Below are positions 51,450-59,569 of a DNA stretch of 59,569 nucleotides, piece by piece. The DNA lies in assembly GCA_025457615.1 (NCBI GenBank), contig JALOTZ010000015.1, forward strand, positions 1 through 59,569. The letters run 5' to 3'. The translations under genes and the position numbers were made by a program. The stretch is from Verrucomicrobiota bacterium (lineage in GTDB: Bacteria > Verrucomicrobiota > Verrucomicrobiia > Limisphaerales > DSYF01). A model generated the notes under the pieces. That model was not told where the DNA came from and did not search any database. It saw only the letters and a list, made by a program, of their open reading frames with translations. Within the stretch, counting starts at the first letter, position 1. The number at the start of each line of letters is the position of its first letter.

Positions 51450-52927
51450 AACTCGACTTCATACCGTTCAGCCCAATTACCTTTCCGCCCGACTTGGAAT
51501 GGCTGCTCCGGCATCCGCATTACTTCATGCTCGCTGGCGGAATCGTTTTGATCCTCATCGCCGCATGGCTGTTGTTCAAACCAAGAAAGCGTGGATTCGT
51601 GGCGAGGCTGGGCGGACTGACGTGGCGGCGAAATCAATTTTGCCGTGGCTGGCTCATCACTGGCGACACCGGCTCAGGCAAAACCAGTTCCGGCATCAAC
51701 CAACTCGCGCACCAAGTGTTCCAGAACGAACCGAATTGGGGCGGGTTGTGCATTGACGAAAAAGGCGTCTATTGGGAAACGCTGGCGGCAATGGCCCGCC
51801 ACTACGGGCGCGAACATGACCTGATTCACCTGCAAATCCGCGCCGATGACACCGACGTGCATTGGACTCCGCCGCATCGCTACAACCTGACCGGCGACCG
51901 CAGCATTCCGTTCACGACCTATGCCAAGTTCATCGTGGACACCGCCACTAGCCTCGGCCAAGGCGGTGACAAGGGGTTCTTCAAAAGCCAGGCGCAGACG
52001 CACATCGCTCATGCGCTTGAAATGCTGTTCGAGTTGAACCGGCCGGTAACGTTGCGAGGCGCATTCGAGCTACTTTCCGACCGGGAGCTTCTCGAAGAAG
52101 AAATGGAGAATCTCGAATCGCTCCTCGATACGCCGCGTCGTGACGCGGTTTACGCGCACTTCGCCAATCGTTTCCTGACGCAACCCGACGAGCAGCTTGG
52201 CGGCGTGCGTGAAACCATCGCCAACTATCTACAATACTTCCTGACACCCGAAGTCGCCGAGGTGTTCTGCACCGGTGAGAGCACATTTGATTTCGCGGCG
52301 ATTGATTCCGGCAAAATCATCCTCACTACGATGCCGCAAAAGTTCCAAACCGAGCGCCGCTACGTGAACACGTTCCTCAAGCTGCTTTACTACAACCACG
52401 CGCTCCGTCGCTTCGATCAGACGAAATCGGCACGCGCCAAGAACAACCTGCTCATCCTGTGGGCAGACGAAGCCCAACGTTTCATGACCGCCAGCGAAGA
52501 CGGCACGAGCGATTACAACTGCGTGGACGTGATCCGCGAAGCAGGCGCAACGGTGGTCGCAGCCGCGCAAAGCACTACCTCACTTGTGCCGCCTCTCGGC
52601 AACGACAAGGCCAAGGTGCTGACGTTGAACCTCCGCAACCGCCTCATCTTTCGCGCTGCCGATGAGGCCGATGCGGTCCAAGCCGCCGATTTTCTCGGCA
52701 AGAAACGAGTCGTCAAACGCTCATGGGGCTACAGTGCTGGCAAGGCAAGCAGCAACTACTCCGAAACCGAGGAGCACAAAATCAAACCGCACAAGCTCCG
52801 CAACCTTCGCGACCACGAATGCGTCCTCGTCCACTGCGAACGTGGCTTTCGGCGAGTGACGTTGCCGCCGTTGGAATCGGACGGAACTACGGCAAAATGG
52901 TTCTCACTCTGGCGAAGAGTTCTCTAA
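51446..52927 (+). CDS. VirD4/TraG-type conjugative coupling protein
   Basis: A 493-residue protein. One N-terminal membrane segment (FMLAGGIVLILIAAWLLF) is followed by Walker A ITGDTGSGKTSSG near residue 77. Walker B LLILWADEAQRF lies near residue 335, and the segment AQSTTSLVPPLGNDKA follows, as in TraD/VirD4/TrwB hexameric motors. It would link the relaxosome to a type IV secretion channel. No mating-pair genes (VirB4, VirB8 etc.) are in the window, so the element may be mobilisable only or incomplete here. It overlaps the membrane-anchored gene by 4 nt. Confidence 0.82.
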   Translation: MKLDFIPFSPITFPPDLEWLLRHPHYFMLAGGIVLILIAAWLLFKPRKRGFVARLGGLTWRRNQFCRGWLITGDTGSGKTSSGINQLAHQVFQNEPNWGGLCIDEKGVYWETLAAMARHYGREHDLIHLQIRADDTDVHWTPPHRYNLTGDRSIPFTTYAKFIVDTATSLGQGGDKGFFKSQAQTHIAHALEMLFELNRPVTLRGAFELLSDRELLEEEMENLESLLDTPRRDAVYAHFANRFLTQPDEQLGGVRETIANYLQYFLTPEVAEVFCTGESTFDFAAIDSGKIILTTMPQKFQTERRYVNTFLKLLYYNHALRRFDQTKSARAKNNLLILWADEAQRFMTASEDGTSDYNCVDVIREAGATVVAAAQSTTSLVPPLGNDKAKVLTLNLRNRLIFRAADEADAVQAADFLGKKRVVKRSWGYSAGKASSNYSETEEHKIKPHKLRNLRDHECVLVHCERGFRRVTLPPLESDGTTAKWFSLWRRVL

Positions 52928-52959
52928 GTCAGTGACGACACTTCCCGGGAGGGCGGTGT

Positions 52960-53910
52960 TCACTTCATCCGGAGCAGGCGCTTGAGCTTGCTTTCATCGT
53001 TTCCGCAATCGAGGTGCAGCTTGGCCAATACCCACTCTACTCGCCGTCGCCCCCGCAGCCCCTGTGCTCTGGCCTCTTTCCAATGTCGTTTGGCCGCGAT
53101 GGCGTCATCGCGGTTGGCCATCCGATTTACGCTAAGTTTCGGACCTTGGCGCTGGACGCCCCGCGCCCGATGCAATGCCGTAATGGCCTTCCAATTCAAA
53201 TCGCGCTTCGGGTCAAAGCTCCAGTAACCAGGGATCAGAATCATCGTGCCGTATGGCGTCAGATTGACAGTCAGCTTCAAAAGCAGCGGACGGTCGCCTT
53301 CCATGCCATACAGATTCCATTTGTGGCAGAACGCATCAAAGACGTTTTGAAAGCGATCCTTCTTCGCGGTCCACCTGAAGTCCCACGCGGATCGAAAATT
53401 TCTTTCTTGAACCATCCTTCGCCGCACGACTCCTTTTGGATTCCGATAGTCGTTCACCGGAAAATGCTCCTTGATTTCATTCCACGCGCGGTTGAAGTCA
53501 GGGTCGCGGTGAAGTTGTTGTTCCATCTCCTCGAACTTCGGTTGTGATTTTATCAGCGATTCGTAGTTCCCGAGCTGAACCAGATGCTCGTGGGCCGCAG
53601 CCACACTCTGCACAGATTCGTCTGGCGGAGTTCCCAGCAGGGCCAGGAGGAGTTTCGTTTTGGGATCGAGCTTCGGCCCAGCGATCATTTTCCGAAGAAG
53701 GTGCGTCATCAGGCCGGCGACATCTACGGGCCAGAGTGTCAACGGAACGAATAGCCACTGGTAAAGGCATTCGGCTTCGGCACAGCTCGCGTGATCTTGA
53801 ATCTGCTTCTTGACTTCGTGAAATTCGCGAACGACTTCCCGTGCCTTCTCGGTTCGTCGAAAGGCTAACCGGGACAGTTTATCCAAATCTGTCCGGAGGC
53901 TTGCTGTCAT
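52960..53910 (-). CDS. Hypothetical protein, basic
   Basis: A 316-residue protein encoded against the coupling gene, with its stop 33 nt beyond it. The N-terminal half is helical (RTDLDKLSRLAFRRTEKARE, HEVKKQIQDHASCAEAECLY). The C-terminus is Arg/Lys-rich (KRHWKEARAQGLRGRRRVEW). A Trp-rich stretch (WNEIKEHFPVNDY, SAWDFRWTAKKD) suggests a compact globular domain in the middle. No family is recognised. The ATG at 53910 is preferred; the in-frame ATG at 54006 would add poorly conserved-looking sequence. Confidence 0.5.
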   Translation of the reverse strand: MTASLRTDLDKLSRLAFRRTEKAREVVREFHEVKKQIQDHASCAEAECLYQWLFVPLTLWPVDVAGLMTHLLRKMIAGPKLDPKTKLLLALLGTPPDESVQSVAAAHEHLVQLGNYESLIKSQPKFEEMEQQLHRDPDFNRAWNEIKEHFPVNDYRNPKGVVRRRMVQERNFRSAWDFRWTAKKDRFQNVFDAFCHKWNLYGMEGDRPLLLKLTVNLTPYGTMILIPGYWSFDPKRDLNWKAITALHRARGVQRQGPKLSVNRMANRDDAIAAKRHWKEARAQGLRGRRRVEWVLAKLHLDCGNDESKLKRLLRMK

Positions 53911-54048
53911 ACCCCGGGAGCATAACGAGTAGGCATCCCATCGCGCAGTCAAAACTGGTGCAAGAATTGTCCCCAAACTTTGCCCCTTCGCGCTCGCGGC
54001 GGTCATGCGATTCTGCCCGCAGTCGGAAAAGACAAAACTCGACGAATT

Positions 54049-54416
54049 ATGCCGAACGCAAAACAACATTTGATCGCAGGTCTGGCTGTGGGCGTAGTAG
54101 TGAACAGCGCAATCCAGTGGCTCGAACGGATGGATGACCCCAGCAAGCCATTCGATTGGGGTGAACTGTTCGTGTGCTCACTCGCTGGAGGGGCTGCCGC
54201 ACTTTTGCCGGACATCCTTGAGCCAGCAGACAGTCCAGACCATCGAAAGTTTTTCACAGCCTTACAGCGGCGGGTTTAGTTGCTCACGCGATATCCGGTA
54301 AACACACGGAGGAATATTCTGAGTCAACGTGCCGATTGCTTGCTGCGCTTGGCGTGGGCTACCTCAGCCACATAGCCCTCGACTGCACGACCCCGGCCGC
54401 AATTGATATTATTTAG
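54049..54416 (+). pseudogene. YdjM/DUF457-like membrane-associated hydrolase, frameshifted
   Basis: The ATG at 54049 reads MPNAKQHLIAGLAVGVVVNS and later LLPDILEPADSPDHRKFF, the start of a small LexA-regulated-hydrolase-type protein. After the five Ts at 54250-54254 this frame reads TALQRRV and stops at 54279. The frame shifted by one base reads HSLTAAGLVAHAIS and later GVGYLSHIALDCTTPAAI, the expected family continuation, and stops at 54414-54416. One extra T would restore a protein of about 122 residues. The break could be a real mutation, a slippery site or a sequencing error. Confidence 0.7.
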
Positions 54417-54772
54417 GTGACCAGCCACAAACGATCCATAGAAGCAGTCATTTCGACCAATTTGGCTCTGCCACCCTGGGGTTTGACCGCCTGCCATCCG
54501 CCCATTTCCGCCGCTTTGAGCCTTAATACGCGCCGATTCCGCCGACAGTATTTGAAGTCCGGCAGTGCGAAATCAGATTTGACAACCGCCCGAATACTGA
54601 TACTGTATGCGTCAGTAGTGTTAAAGAAAGGCATCGCCGACGACCGGGATGCCTTTCCAACTAACCGTAAGCCTTGCGGCCACGATCAGGTGTTGCAACC
54701 AAGAAAATGGCAGAAGGGCGGTCGGGAAACAACAACAATTCGGGGTCGAGTCGTGCCCCGCACCGCGACATT
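54417..54772. other. Intergenic region before the restriction-modification locus
   Basis: No recognisable gene in 356 bp. A perfect 9-bp inverted repeat, AAAGGCATC (54627-54635) with GATGCCTTT (54648-54656) and a 12-nt loop, is a candidate terminator or regulator site. TACTGA and TCAGTA flank a second, imperfect palindrome around 54596-54618. The promoter of the following genes should lie between 54660 and 54772, but no clear -35/-10 stands out. Confidence 0.45.
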
Positions 54773-55480
54773 ATGATCGCCCTAAAGAAAACATCTGGCC
54801 CGCGGCCCTTGCCGCGCATCAGTGTCACCAAACTTGGTGAATACGTCGGTAGCCGGTCCGCTGCACGCCGTAAAACCATCCTCGTGGACCAAAAGTATCC
54901 CAAGCCGTTCAAGACGGCGATTTACAACGATTGCTTCGACCCGTTGGTCGGGTTTTTCGTTGATACGTCGCACGACACGGCGGCGGTAAAGGCGGCGATT
55001 CTCGCCATTCAATCTCGGACGGTCACAACCGAGACCGAGGAGATGCGCCGCCAAGTCAACAGCCAAGCGCTTGACCACTTGCTCAAGACAGCGCCGAGTC
55101 TTCCTCTCGACGGCATCGCGTTTCGCAAAGCACCGCAGTCCACGAAGCCGCTGGTCATTGGAGGAGTTGAAGTCAGCATCCGCCCCGAGTTGGAACTGGT
55201 CGTCACCGGTAAAAGCGGGGCGGTCCACTATGGATTGCTTAAACTCTACCTGAGCAAGAGCCATCCGCTCACTGACGAGGCCGGAAGTTACGTCGCCACA
55301 CTGGTTCACTCTTACGCGAGTCACCGCTTCACCGGGCCGAAATCTGTGGACCGGAAGCATTGCTACGTCTTCGACGTGTTTCAGGAGAAGCTTTTCGTTG
55401 CTCCTGTAAATCACACCCAACGTCGTAAGGACATCAACGCAGCGTGCGAGGAAATCGCGAGTCGCTGGCCATCACTCTAA
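54773..55480 (+). CDS. Uncharacterised protein of the restriction locus
   Basis: A 235-residue protein. PRISVTKLGEYVGSRSAARR is a basic N-terminus. The middle (GGVEVSIRPELELVVTGKSG, YGLLKLYLSKSHPL) has the alternating strand-acidic-strand pattern sometimes seen in PD-(D/E)xK nuclease folds. The catalytic set is not secure, so this remains a suggestion. No membrane segment is present. It is followed 12 nt later by the 57-residue gene and then the specificity gene, so it probably belongs to the restriction-modification or defence locus. Confidence 0.5.
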   Translation: MIALKKTSGPRPLPRISVTKLGEYVGSRSAARRKTILVDQKYPKPFKTAIYNDCFDPLVGFFVDTSHDTAAVKAAILAIQSRTVTTETEEMRRQVNSQALDHLLKTAPSLPLDGIAFRKAPQSTKPLVIGGVEVSIRPELELVVTGKSGAVHYGLLKLYLSKSHPLTDEAGSYVATLVHSYASHRFTGPKSVDRKHCYVFDVFQEKLFVAPVNHTQRRKDINAACEEIASRWPSL

Positions 55481-55492
55481 CCAAACGATACT

Positions 55493-55666
55493 ATGGCAAC
55501 GAATCCACCTAAAGGCGACGGCCACCGGAACGGTCCGGTGACGAACCGCTCGCAGACCTGGAATCCTCACTCAGAACGCTGGGTCAAGCGTGATGGTGAC
55601 ACGGGGAAATTCATGGACATGAAGTCCAACCCGAAGCCTTTCAAAGGCGTCCGTAAAGAAAAGTAA
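55493..55666 (+). CDS. Small conserved-type protein of 57 residues
   Basis: The frame from the ATG at 55493 to TAA at 55664-55666 encodes a hydrophilic 57-residue protein. It begins MATNPPKGDGHRNGPV, has SQTWNPHSERWVKRD and ends KPFKGVRKEK. The PPKGDGHR and KPFKGVRKEK ends look constrained. It sits 12 nt after the 54773 gene and 3 nt before the specificity gene, so it is very likely translated. The function is unknown. Confidence 0.6.
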   Translation: MATNPPKGDGHRNGPVTNRSQTWNPHSERWVKRDGDTGKFMDMKSNPKPFKGVRKEK

Positions 55667-55669
55667 ACC

Positions 55670-56251
55670 GTGAATACAACGCTTGGACAAATCGCCGCGC
55701 TCCGTGCCGGCTATCCGTTTCGGTCGAGCATCCAGCACGACCCGGACGGAACTGTCGCGTTGATTCAAGGGCGCGATGTGGACGCAGACCGCCTCCGCAT
55801 CGCGCCCGCTCAAGACGGGCTGGCGCAAATCAGTTCCAGCGGGATTCGCAATCTCGCCGATCATTTGCTCCAACCGGGCGACGTAATTCTAATGGCGCGC
55901 GGGCCGCGCAATTACGCCGTTCCAATCGGCGAAACCGGCGGTCAGGCCATTGTGCCGGGCAGTTTCCATGTCCTGCGTCCCGATGCGCAGCTTGTGTTCC
56001 CGCCGTTCCTCGCGTGGTGGCTCAATCAGGACGCGTCGCAGCAATTCATGCGCGCGAACAACTCTGGCACGACCATCCCGATGATTTCTCTCGACGTGCT
56101 ACGCGCATTGCCGGTGCAACTGCCACCGCTCGATGTTCAACGTCGCGTGGCTGAACTCAATTCACTCATAGAGCAGGAGCATAATCTCATGAACCAACTT
56201 TCTATCGCCCGGCGCGACCTCCTGCGCGGTTGGGCCAACCAAACGCGATGA
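55670..56251 (+). CDS. HsdS-like single-TRD specificity protein
   Basis: A 193-residue protein with a GTG start (MNTTLGQIAAL). It contains one target-recognition domain, with the segments FHVLRPDAQLVFPPFLAWWL and IPMISLDVLRALPVQLPPLD, followed by one conserved helix (VAELNSLIEQEHNLMNQLSI). Full HsdS has two TRDs separated by such helices, so this is a half subunit. It could work as a dimer, or serve as a donor for exchange with the full HsdS at 58378. It ends 4 nt into the zinc-ribbon gene. Confidence 0.75.
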   Translation: MNTTLGQIAALRAGYPFRSSIQHDPDGTVALIQGRDVDADRLRIAPAQDGLAQISSSGIRNLADHLLQPGDVILMARGPRNYAVPIGETGGQAIVPGSFHVLRPDAQLVFPPFLAWWLNQDASQQFMRANNSGTTIPMISLDVLRALPVQLPPLDVQRRVAELNSLIEQEHNLMNQLSIARRDLLRGWANQTR

Positions 56252-56826
56252 GCACCGTCGGCTACATCTACCCATGCCCTCAATGCGGCGCTCACCTAAG
56301 CGGCCCGTTCAACGGCTGCGCTGCTTGCGGATATTCCTTTGGCCACCTTGTTGCGCCGACATCTCCCGAGGCACAGAACAAGATGGCCGACCACAAGCAG
56401 TTGCTTACCCGGGGAACAATCTCCTTGGGCGGCAAACCCGAAAGCAACGCATCGTTTGATTACTACGGAGTGGCGAATCTCACCGACCTTGTCCGCTTCA
56501 CGATTACCTACGGCCACCGTTCGCAGGTGTCGTCCGGCCCTGGGCGGACACCGTCGGATGTTATCGCGGCCTTTGTCCCGGAGATTATAGGTTCTGGAGT
56601 TTCGCGTTACACGACCGACTACCAGCCCTGCTCGGGCTTGTGCATCATTTCACCCGCCAGCACCAAGTGGGGACACCCGTTTCCGGTGCTCGACAAGTGG
56701 GTTACGTCAAAATTCGCAGGCCAAACCGCCAGTTGCTTTCGATGTGGCGATCCAACGCCATTCGCACAACCCGTCTGCCCCAAGTGCTACGGAGAACTCG
56801 GAAACGATTGGAGGAACTGCCTCTAA
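56248..56826 (+). CDS. Double zinc-ribbon protein
   Basis: A 192-residue protein with CPQCG and CAACGYSFG near residues 10 and 23, and CFRCG and CPKCYGELG near the C-terminus. These two pairs make two zinc ribbons or one composite site. The middle of about 120 residues is mixed beta (TDLVRFTITYGHRSQ, CSGLCIISPAS) and unassigned. It overlaps the half-HsdS gene by 4 nt and lies 31 nt before hsdM. The zinc ribbons suggest nucleic-acid or protein binding within the locus. No family is recognised. Confidence 0.55.
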   Translation: MSTVGYIYPCPQCGAHLSGPFNGCAACGYSFGHLVAPTSPEAQNKMADHKQLLTRGTISLGGKPESNASFDYYGVANLTDLVRFTITYGHRSQVSSGPGRTPSDVIAAFVPEIIGSGVSRYTTDYQPCSGLCIISPASTKWGHPFPVLDKWVTSKFAGQTASCFRCGDPTPFAQPVCPKCYGELGNDWRNCL

Positions 56827-56857
56827 CCCACCACGGACTAATTACCAAAGAACTGCC

Positions 56858-58381
56858 ATGCCTGATCCAATCATTGACCGCAAAGCCGAAATTAACCGCG
56901 TCGCCTGGAAGGCGTGCGACACCTTCCGGGGCGTCATGGATTCGTCCGTTTACAAGGACTACGTCCTGACCATGCTCTTTCTCAAATACCTGAGCGACGT
57001 GCGCCGCCAGCGGGTTGAGGAACTTCGCACCCAATTTCCCAAGGACGAAGCGATGGTCCAGCGCCGGCTCGCCCGTGAGCGGTTTATCATGCCGGAGGAT
57101 GCGACCTTCGATGCCCTCTACAAACAGCGCGATGCCGACAACATTGGCGAACTCATCAACCACGCGCTCGACACCATTGAGGACGAGAACAAGGCCAAGC
57201 TCGACGGCGTGTTCCGTAAAATTGATTTCAACTCCGAGGTGAACCTCGGCGAAACGCGCGACCGCAATCGCCGCCTCAAGCATCTGCTGGAGGATTTTGC
57301 GGCGTTGGATCTCCGGCCTCGCACACTCGGCAAGGCGGACATCATCGGCGACTGCTACGAATACCTCATTGGCCAGTTCGCGTCCGATGCGGGCAAGAAA
57401 GGCGGCGAGTTCTACACGCCCGCCGAAGTTGCCACGCTGCTCGCCAAGCTGCTCGCGCCGAAACCGGGCAACACGATTTGCGACCCGACGTGCGGCTCGG
57501 GTTCATTGCTCGTGAAAGTCGCGCACGAAGTGCCGCGCAAGGACAAGACCCAGCCGCCGAACGTCGCCGTGTTTGGCATGGAGAACAACAACCAGACTTA
57601 CGCGTTGGCGCGGATGAACATGTTTCTCCACGGCCTCGACTCGGCGCGCATCGAATGGTGCGACGCGCTCAACTCCACCAAACTCGTGGAGGACAGCCGA
57701 CTGATGAAGTTCGACATCGTCGTCGCCAATCCGCCGTTCTCCCTCGACAAGTGGGGCGCGGAGAAAGCCGCCGCTGATCCCTATGGCCGCTTCCATCGCG
57801 GCATCCCGCCCAAGACCCGGGGCGACTATGCGTTCGTCACGCACATGATTGAAGTGGCTGCCGCCGGCTCGGGCCGCGTTGGTGTGATTGTCCCGCATGG
57901 CGTTCTCTTTCGTGGCGCTGCCGAAGGCCGGATTCGCCAAACCCTCATCGAGGAAAATCTGCTCGAAGCCGTCATCGGTCTGCCGGTGAATCTGTTTTAC
58001 GGCACGGGGATTCCCGCCGCGATTCTCCTGTTCAACAAAGGCAAGAAGGAAGCCCGCCACGGCACGGACATCCTGTTCATTGACGCCAGCCGCGACTTCG
58101 CCCAGGACGCGAAGCAAAACAAGCTCCGCCCGCAGGACATTGAAAAGATCGTTGAAATATTCCAGCGTTTCGAGGATGTCCCCAAATATGCCAAGCGCGT
58201 CACTTTCGATTCAGTGAAGGAAAATGGCTTCAACCTCAACGTCCCACGTTATGTGGACACGTTCGAGCCGGAAGCCCCGGTTGACCTAAAGAAGGTGCAG
58301 CGAGAAATCACCCGCATCGAAGACGAGCTTGTGGGTGTCCGAAAGGACATTGGGCGTCACCTAAAGGAGCTTGGACTGTGA
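56858..58381 (+). CDS. hsdM: Type I restriction-modification methyltransferase subunit
   Basis: A 507-residue HsdM. YLIGQFASDAGKKGGEFYTP and ICDPTCGSGSLLVKVA carry the SAM-binding motif I. VVANPPFSLDKW is the N6-adenine NPPF catalytic motif IV. VGVIVPHGVLFRGAAEGRIR is a later conserved segment. The N-terminal HsdM helical domain (MDSSVYKDYVLTMLFLKYLS) is complete. It methylates adenine together with HsdS to protect against HsdR. The ATG at 56858 fits the family N-terminus. Its stop overlaps the GTG of the downstream hsdS by 4 nt. No hsdR is in the window; it may lie beyond the right edge. Confidence 0.92.
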   Translation: MPDPIIDRKAEINRVAWKACDTFRGVMDSSVYKDYVLTMLFLKYLSDVRRQRVEELRTQFPKDEAMVQRRLARERFIMPEDATFDALYKQRDADNIGELINHALDTIEDENKAKLDGVFRKIDFNSEVNLGETRDRNRRLKHLLEDFAALDLRPRTLGKADIIGDCYEYLIGQFASDAGKKGGEFYTPAEVATLLAKLLAPKPGNTICDPTCGSGSLLVKVAHEVPRKDKTQPPNVAVFGMENNNQTYALARMNMFLHGLDSARIEWCDALNSTKLVEDSRLMKFDIVVANPPFSLDKWGAEKAAADPYGRFHRGIPPKTRGDYAFVTHMIEVAAAGSGRVGVIVPHGVLFRGAAEGRIRQTLIEENLLEAVIGLPVNLFYGTGIPAAILLFNKGKKEARHGTDILFIDASRDFAQDAKQNKLRPQDIEKIVEIFQRFEDVPKYAKRVTFDSVKENGFNLNVPRYVDTFEPEAPVDLKKVQREITRIEDELVGVRKDIGRHLKELGL

Positions 58382-59569
58382 AGTTGCCGAAAGGATGGCA
58401 AATCATGCAGATGAACGAGGCGGGCGTTGTTGACGCTGGTCGCCAACGTTCACCTCATCTTGTCGCCGGGAAACTGCGTCCATACCTCCGTGTCGCAAAC
58501 GTGATGGACGGCTACATTGATGCATCTGACGTGAACTCAATGCTGTTCACCGATTCAGAATTTGAGCGATTCAAATTACGAACAGGAGACATATTGCTCA
58601 ACGAAGGCCAGAGCCTCGAACTCGTAGGCAGGCCCGCAATCTACAAAGGTATTCCTGCAAACTGCTGTTTCCAAAACACCCTAATTCGATTCCGCTCGCG
58701 CAATGGCACAGATGCGAAGTTCGCACTCCAACTCTTCAAGCACCTTTTGATTACGGGCCGATTCTCCGCCATCGCGTCACAAACAACCTCGATCGCGCAC
58801 CTCGGTGTGAGCCGTTTTGCCGGACTGAAGGCCGCCTTTCCACCACTACTAGAGCAAAAGAAAATTGCCGCAATTCTTGGCTCGTGTGATTCGGCGATTG
58901 AGAAGGTGCAGGCTTTGTTGGCACTGAAGTCAAAGCGATTGCTCGGGCTGCGTTGGCAGCTTCTGAACGGAACTCGACGTTTCTCAAAATATGCTCGTGG
59001 CAAATGGCATCGTTATCAGTTGAGCGAAGTCCTAAAACACGTTTTCCGTCCCGTTGATTGGTCGCCGAGCGCAATGTTCCGGCTCGTCAGCATTCGCCGT
59101 CGCTGCGGTGGTTTGTTTCGCCGCGAAGACTTGCTCGGTGCGGATTACAAGACCACCGACCTGCACGAGATTCGCACCGGCGATTTCCTCGTCTCCAAAC
59201 GCCAGGTCGTCCACGGCGCATGGGCCATGGTGACCAAGGAATTCTCCGGCTGCCATGTCTCGAAGGAATACTCCATCCTCGTGAACAAAGCGCCTGACGT
59301 GTTGCACATGCCGTTCTTCGACTGGCTCTCCCACGAGCAACGCATGTGGCATCTCGCCTTTCTCGCCAGCGACGGCGTTCACCGCGAAAAGCTCATCTTT
59401 GATTCCAAGGACTTCCTGCGGCACTACATCGAGTTGCCGCCGACCATCGAAGAACAGCAACGCATCGTCCAAGTCCTCGACGCCTGCGACCGGGAACTCC
59501 GCCTGCTCGAAGCCGAGTTGGAAGCGCTCAAACTTCAAAAGCGCGGCCTGATGCAAAAGCTCCTGACCG
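58378..59569 (+). CDS. hsdS: Type I restriction-modification specificity subunit (partial at right edge)
   Basis: A GTG at 58378 opens a frame without a stop to the last base, covering at least 397 residues. Two target-recognition domains are visible: residues about 5-160 (LRTGDILLNEGQSLELVGRP) and about 225-370 (IRTGDFLVSKRQVVHGAWAM). Each is followed by conserved helices (PPLLEQKKIAAILGSCDSAI and LPPTIEEQQRIVQVLDACDR). The first TRD is noticeably more A/T-rich than the second, which suggests domain exchange. It is coupled to hsdM by a 4-nt overlap and ends outside the window. Confidence 0.85.
   Translation, partial: MKLPKGWQIMQMNEAGVVDAGRQRSPHLVAGKLRPYLRVANVMDGYIDASDVNSMLFTDSEFERFKLRTGDILLNEGQSLELVGRPAIYKGIPANCCFQNTLIRFRSRNGTDAKFALQLFKHLLITGRFSAIASQTTSIAHLGVSRFAGLKAAFPPLLEQKKIAAILGSCDSAIEKVQALLALKSKRLLGLRWQLLNGTRRFSKYARGKWHRYQLSEVLKHVFRPVDWSPSAMFRLVSIRRRCGGLFRREDLLGADYKTTDLHEIRTGDFLVSKRQVVHGAWAMVTKEFSGCHVSKEYSILVNKAPDVLHMPFFDWLSHEQRMWHLAFLASDGVHREKLIFDSKDFLRHYIELPPTIEEQQRIVQVLDACDRELRLLEAELEALKLQKRGLMQKLLT

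Noticed and set aside
1..59569. CRISPR arrays, rRNA or tRNA genes
   Set aside because: No regularly spaced short repeats with variable spacers, no tRNA cloverleaf and no rRNA core sequence were seen on either strand.

Overview
The window looks like a chromosomal segment of a Verrucomicrobiota bacterium, probably of the Pedosphaera/Limisphaera type. The evidence is a high G+C content, large exported proteins opening with a YQGRL-type motif or ending in YRLFKP, autotransporter-type beta-strand repeats, and a GSDH/multihaem protein. This assignment is inferred from protein style, not from a marker gene. The lifestyle is anaerobic nitrate respiration with nitrogen-oxide stress handling.

Layout. 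1-4110 (-): a huge exported sugar-dehydrogenase/multihaem cytochrome protein, cut by the window edge. 4281-7180 (+): HExxH metalloprotein, MOSC protein, MobA and a radical SAM protein. 7242-7640 (-): hemerythrin-like protein. 7746-13089 (+): DGC zinc protein, HemN-like radical SAM, cobalamin-type radical SAM and a halogenase-like flavoprotein. 13508-22005 (+): four secreted surface proteins. 22019-23550 (+): FMN-binding protein and a trans-sulfuration PLP enzyme. 23687-28012 (+): DUF2249 protein, a DevBCA-like exporter and a Crp/Fnr regulator. 28068-30688 (-): cupin, DUF2249, 12-TM haem-copper-oxidase-like protein, DUF59 and DUF2249. 30820-36678 (-): respiratory nitrate reductase (membrane cytochrome b, Mo subunit, four-cluster ferredoxin, Rieske) and NarK. 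36974-41534 (+): TauE-like permease plus moaD, a moaE-moeA fusion, moaC, moaB and moaA.

41544-59569 is an accessory region. It holds a MobF relaxase, a ParA-like ATPase and a VirD4-type coupling protein. A two-gene phospholipase-D-nuclease cassette (44813-48870), a frameshifted YdjM-like gene and a type I restriction-modification locus cut by the right edge are interspersed with them.

The first 41 kb appear to be one regulon. Seven copies of TTGAC-N4-(G/A)TCAA lie upstream of the Mo-cofactor, hemerythrin/DGC, secreted-protein, DUF2249, cupin/oxidase-like, nitrate reductase and moa operons. Each has a -10-like hexamer 21-22 nt downstream, which is class II FNR geometry. The likely binder is the Crp/Fnr protein at 27293-28012. 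It has the E-x2-SR recognition helix but not the Fe-S cysteines, so it resembles a DNR/NNR-type NO or haem sensor more than FNR itself. Several of these promoters would start transcription at or within about 4 nt of the start codon, predicting leaderless mRNAs.
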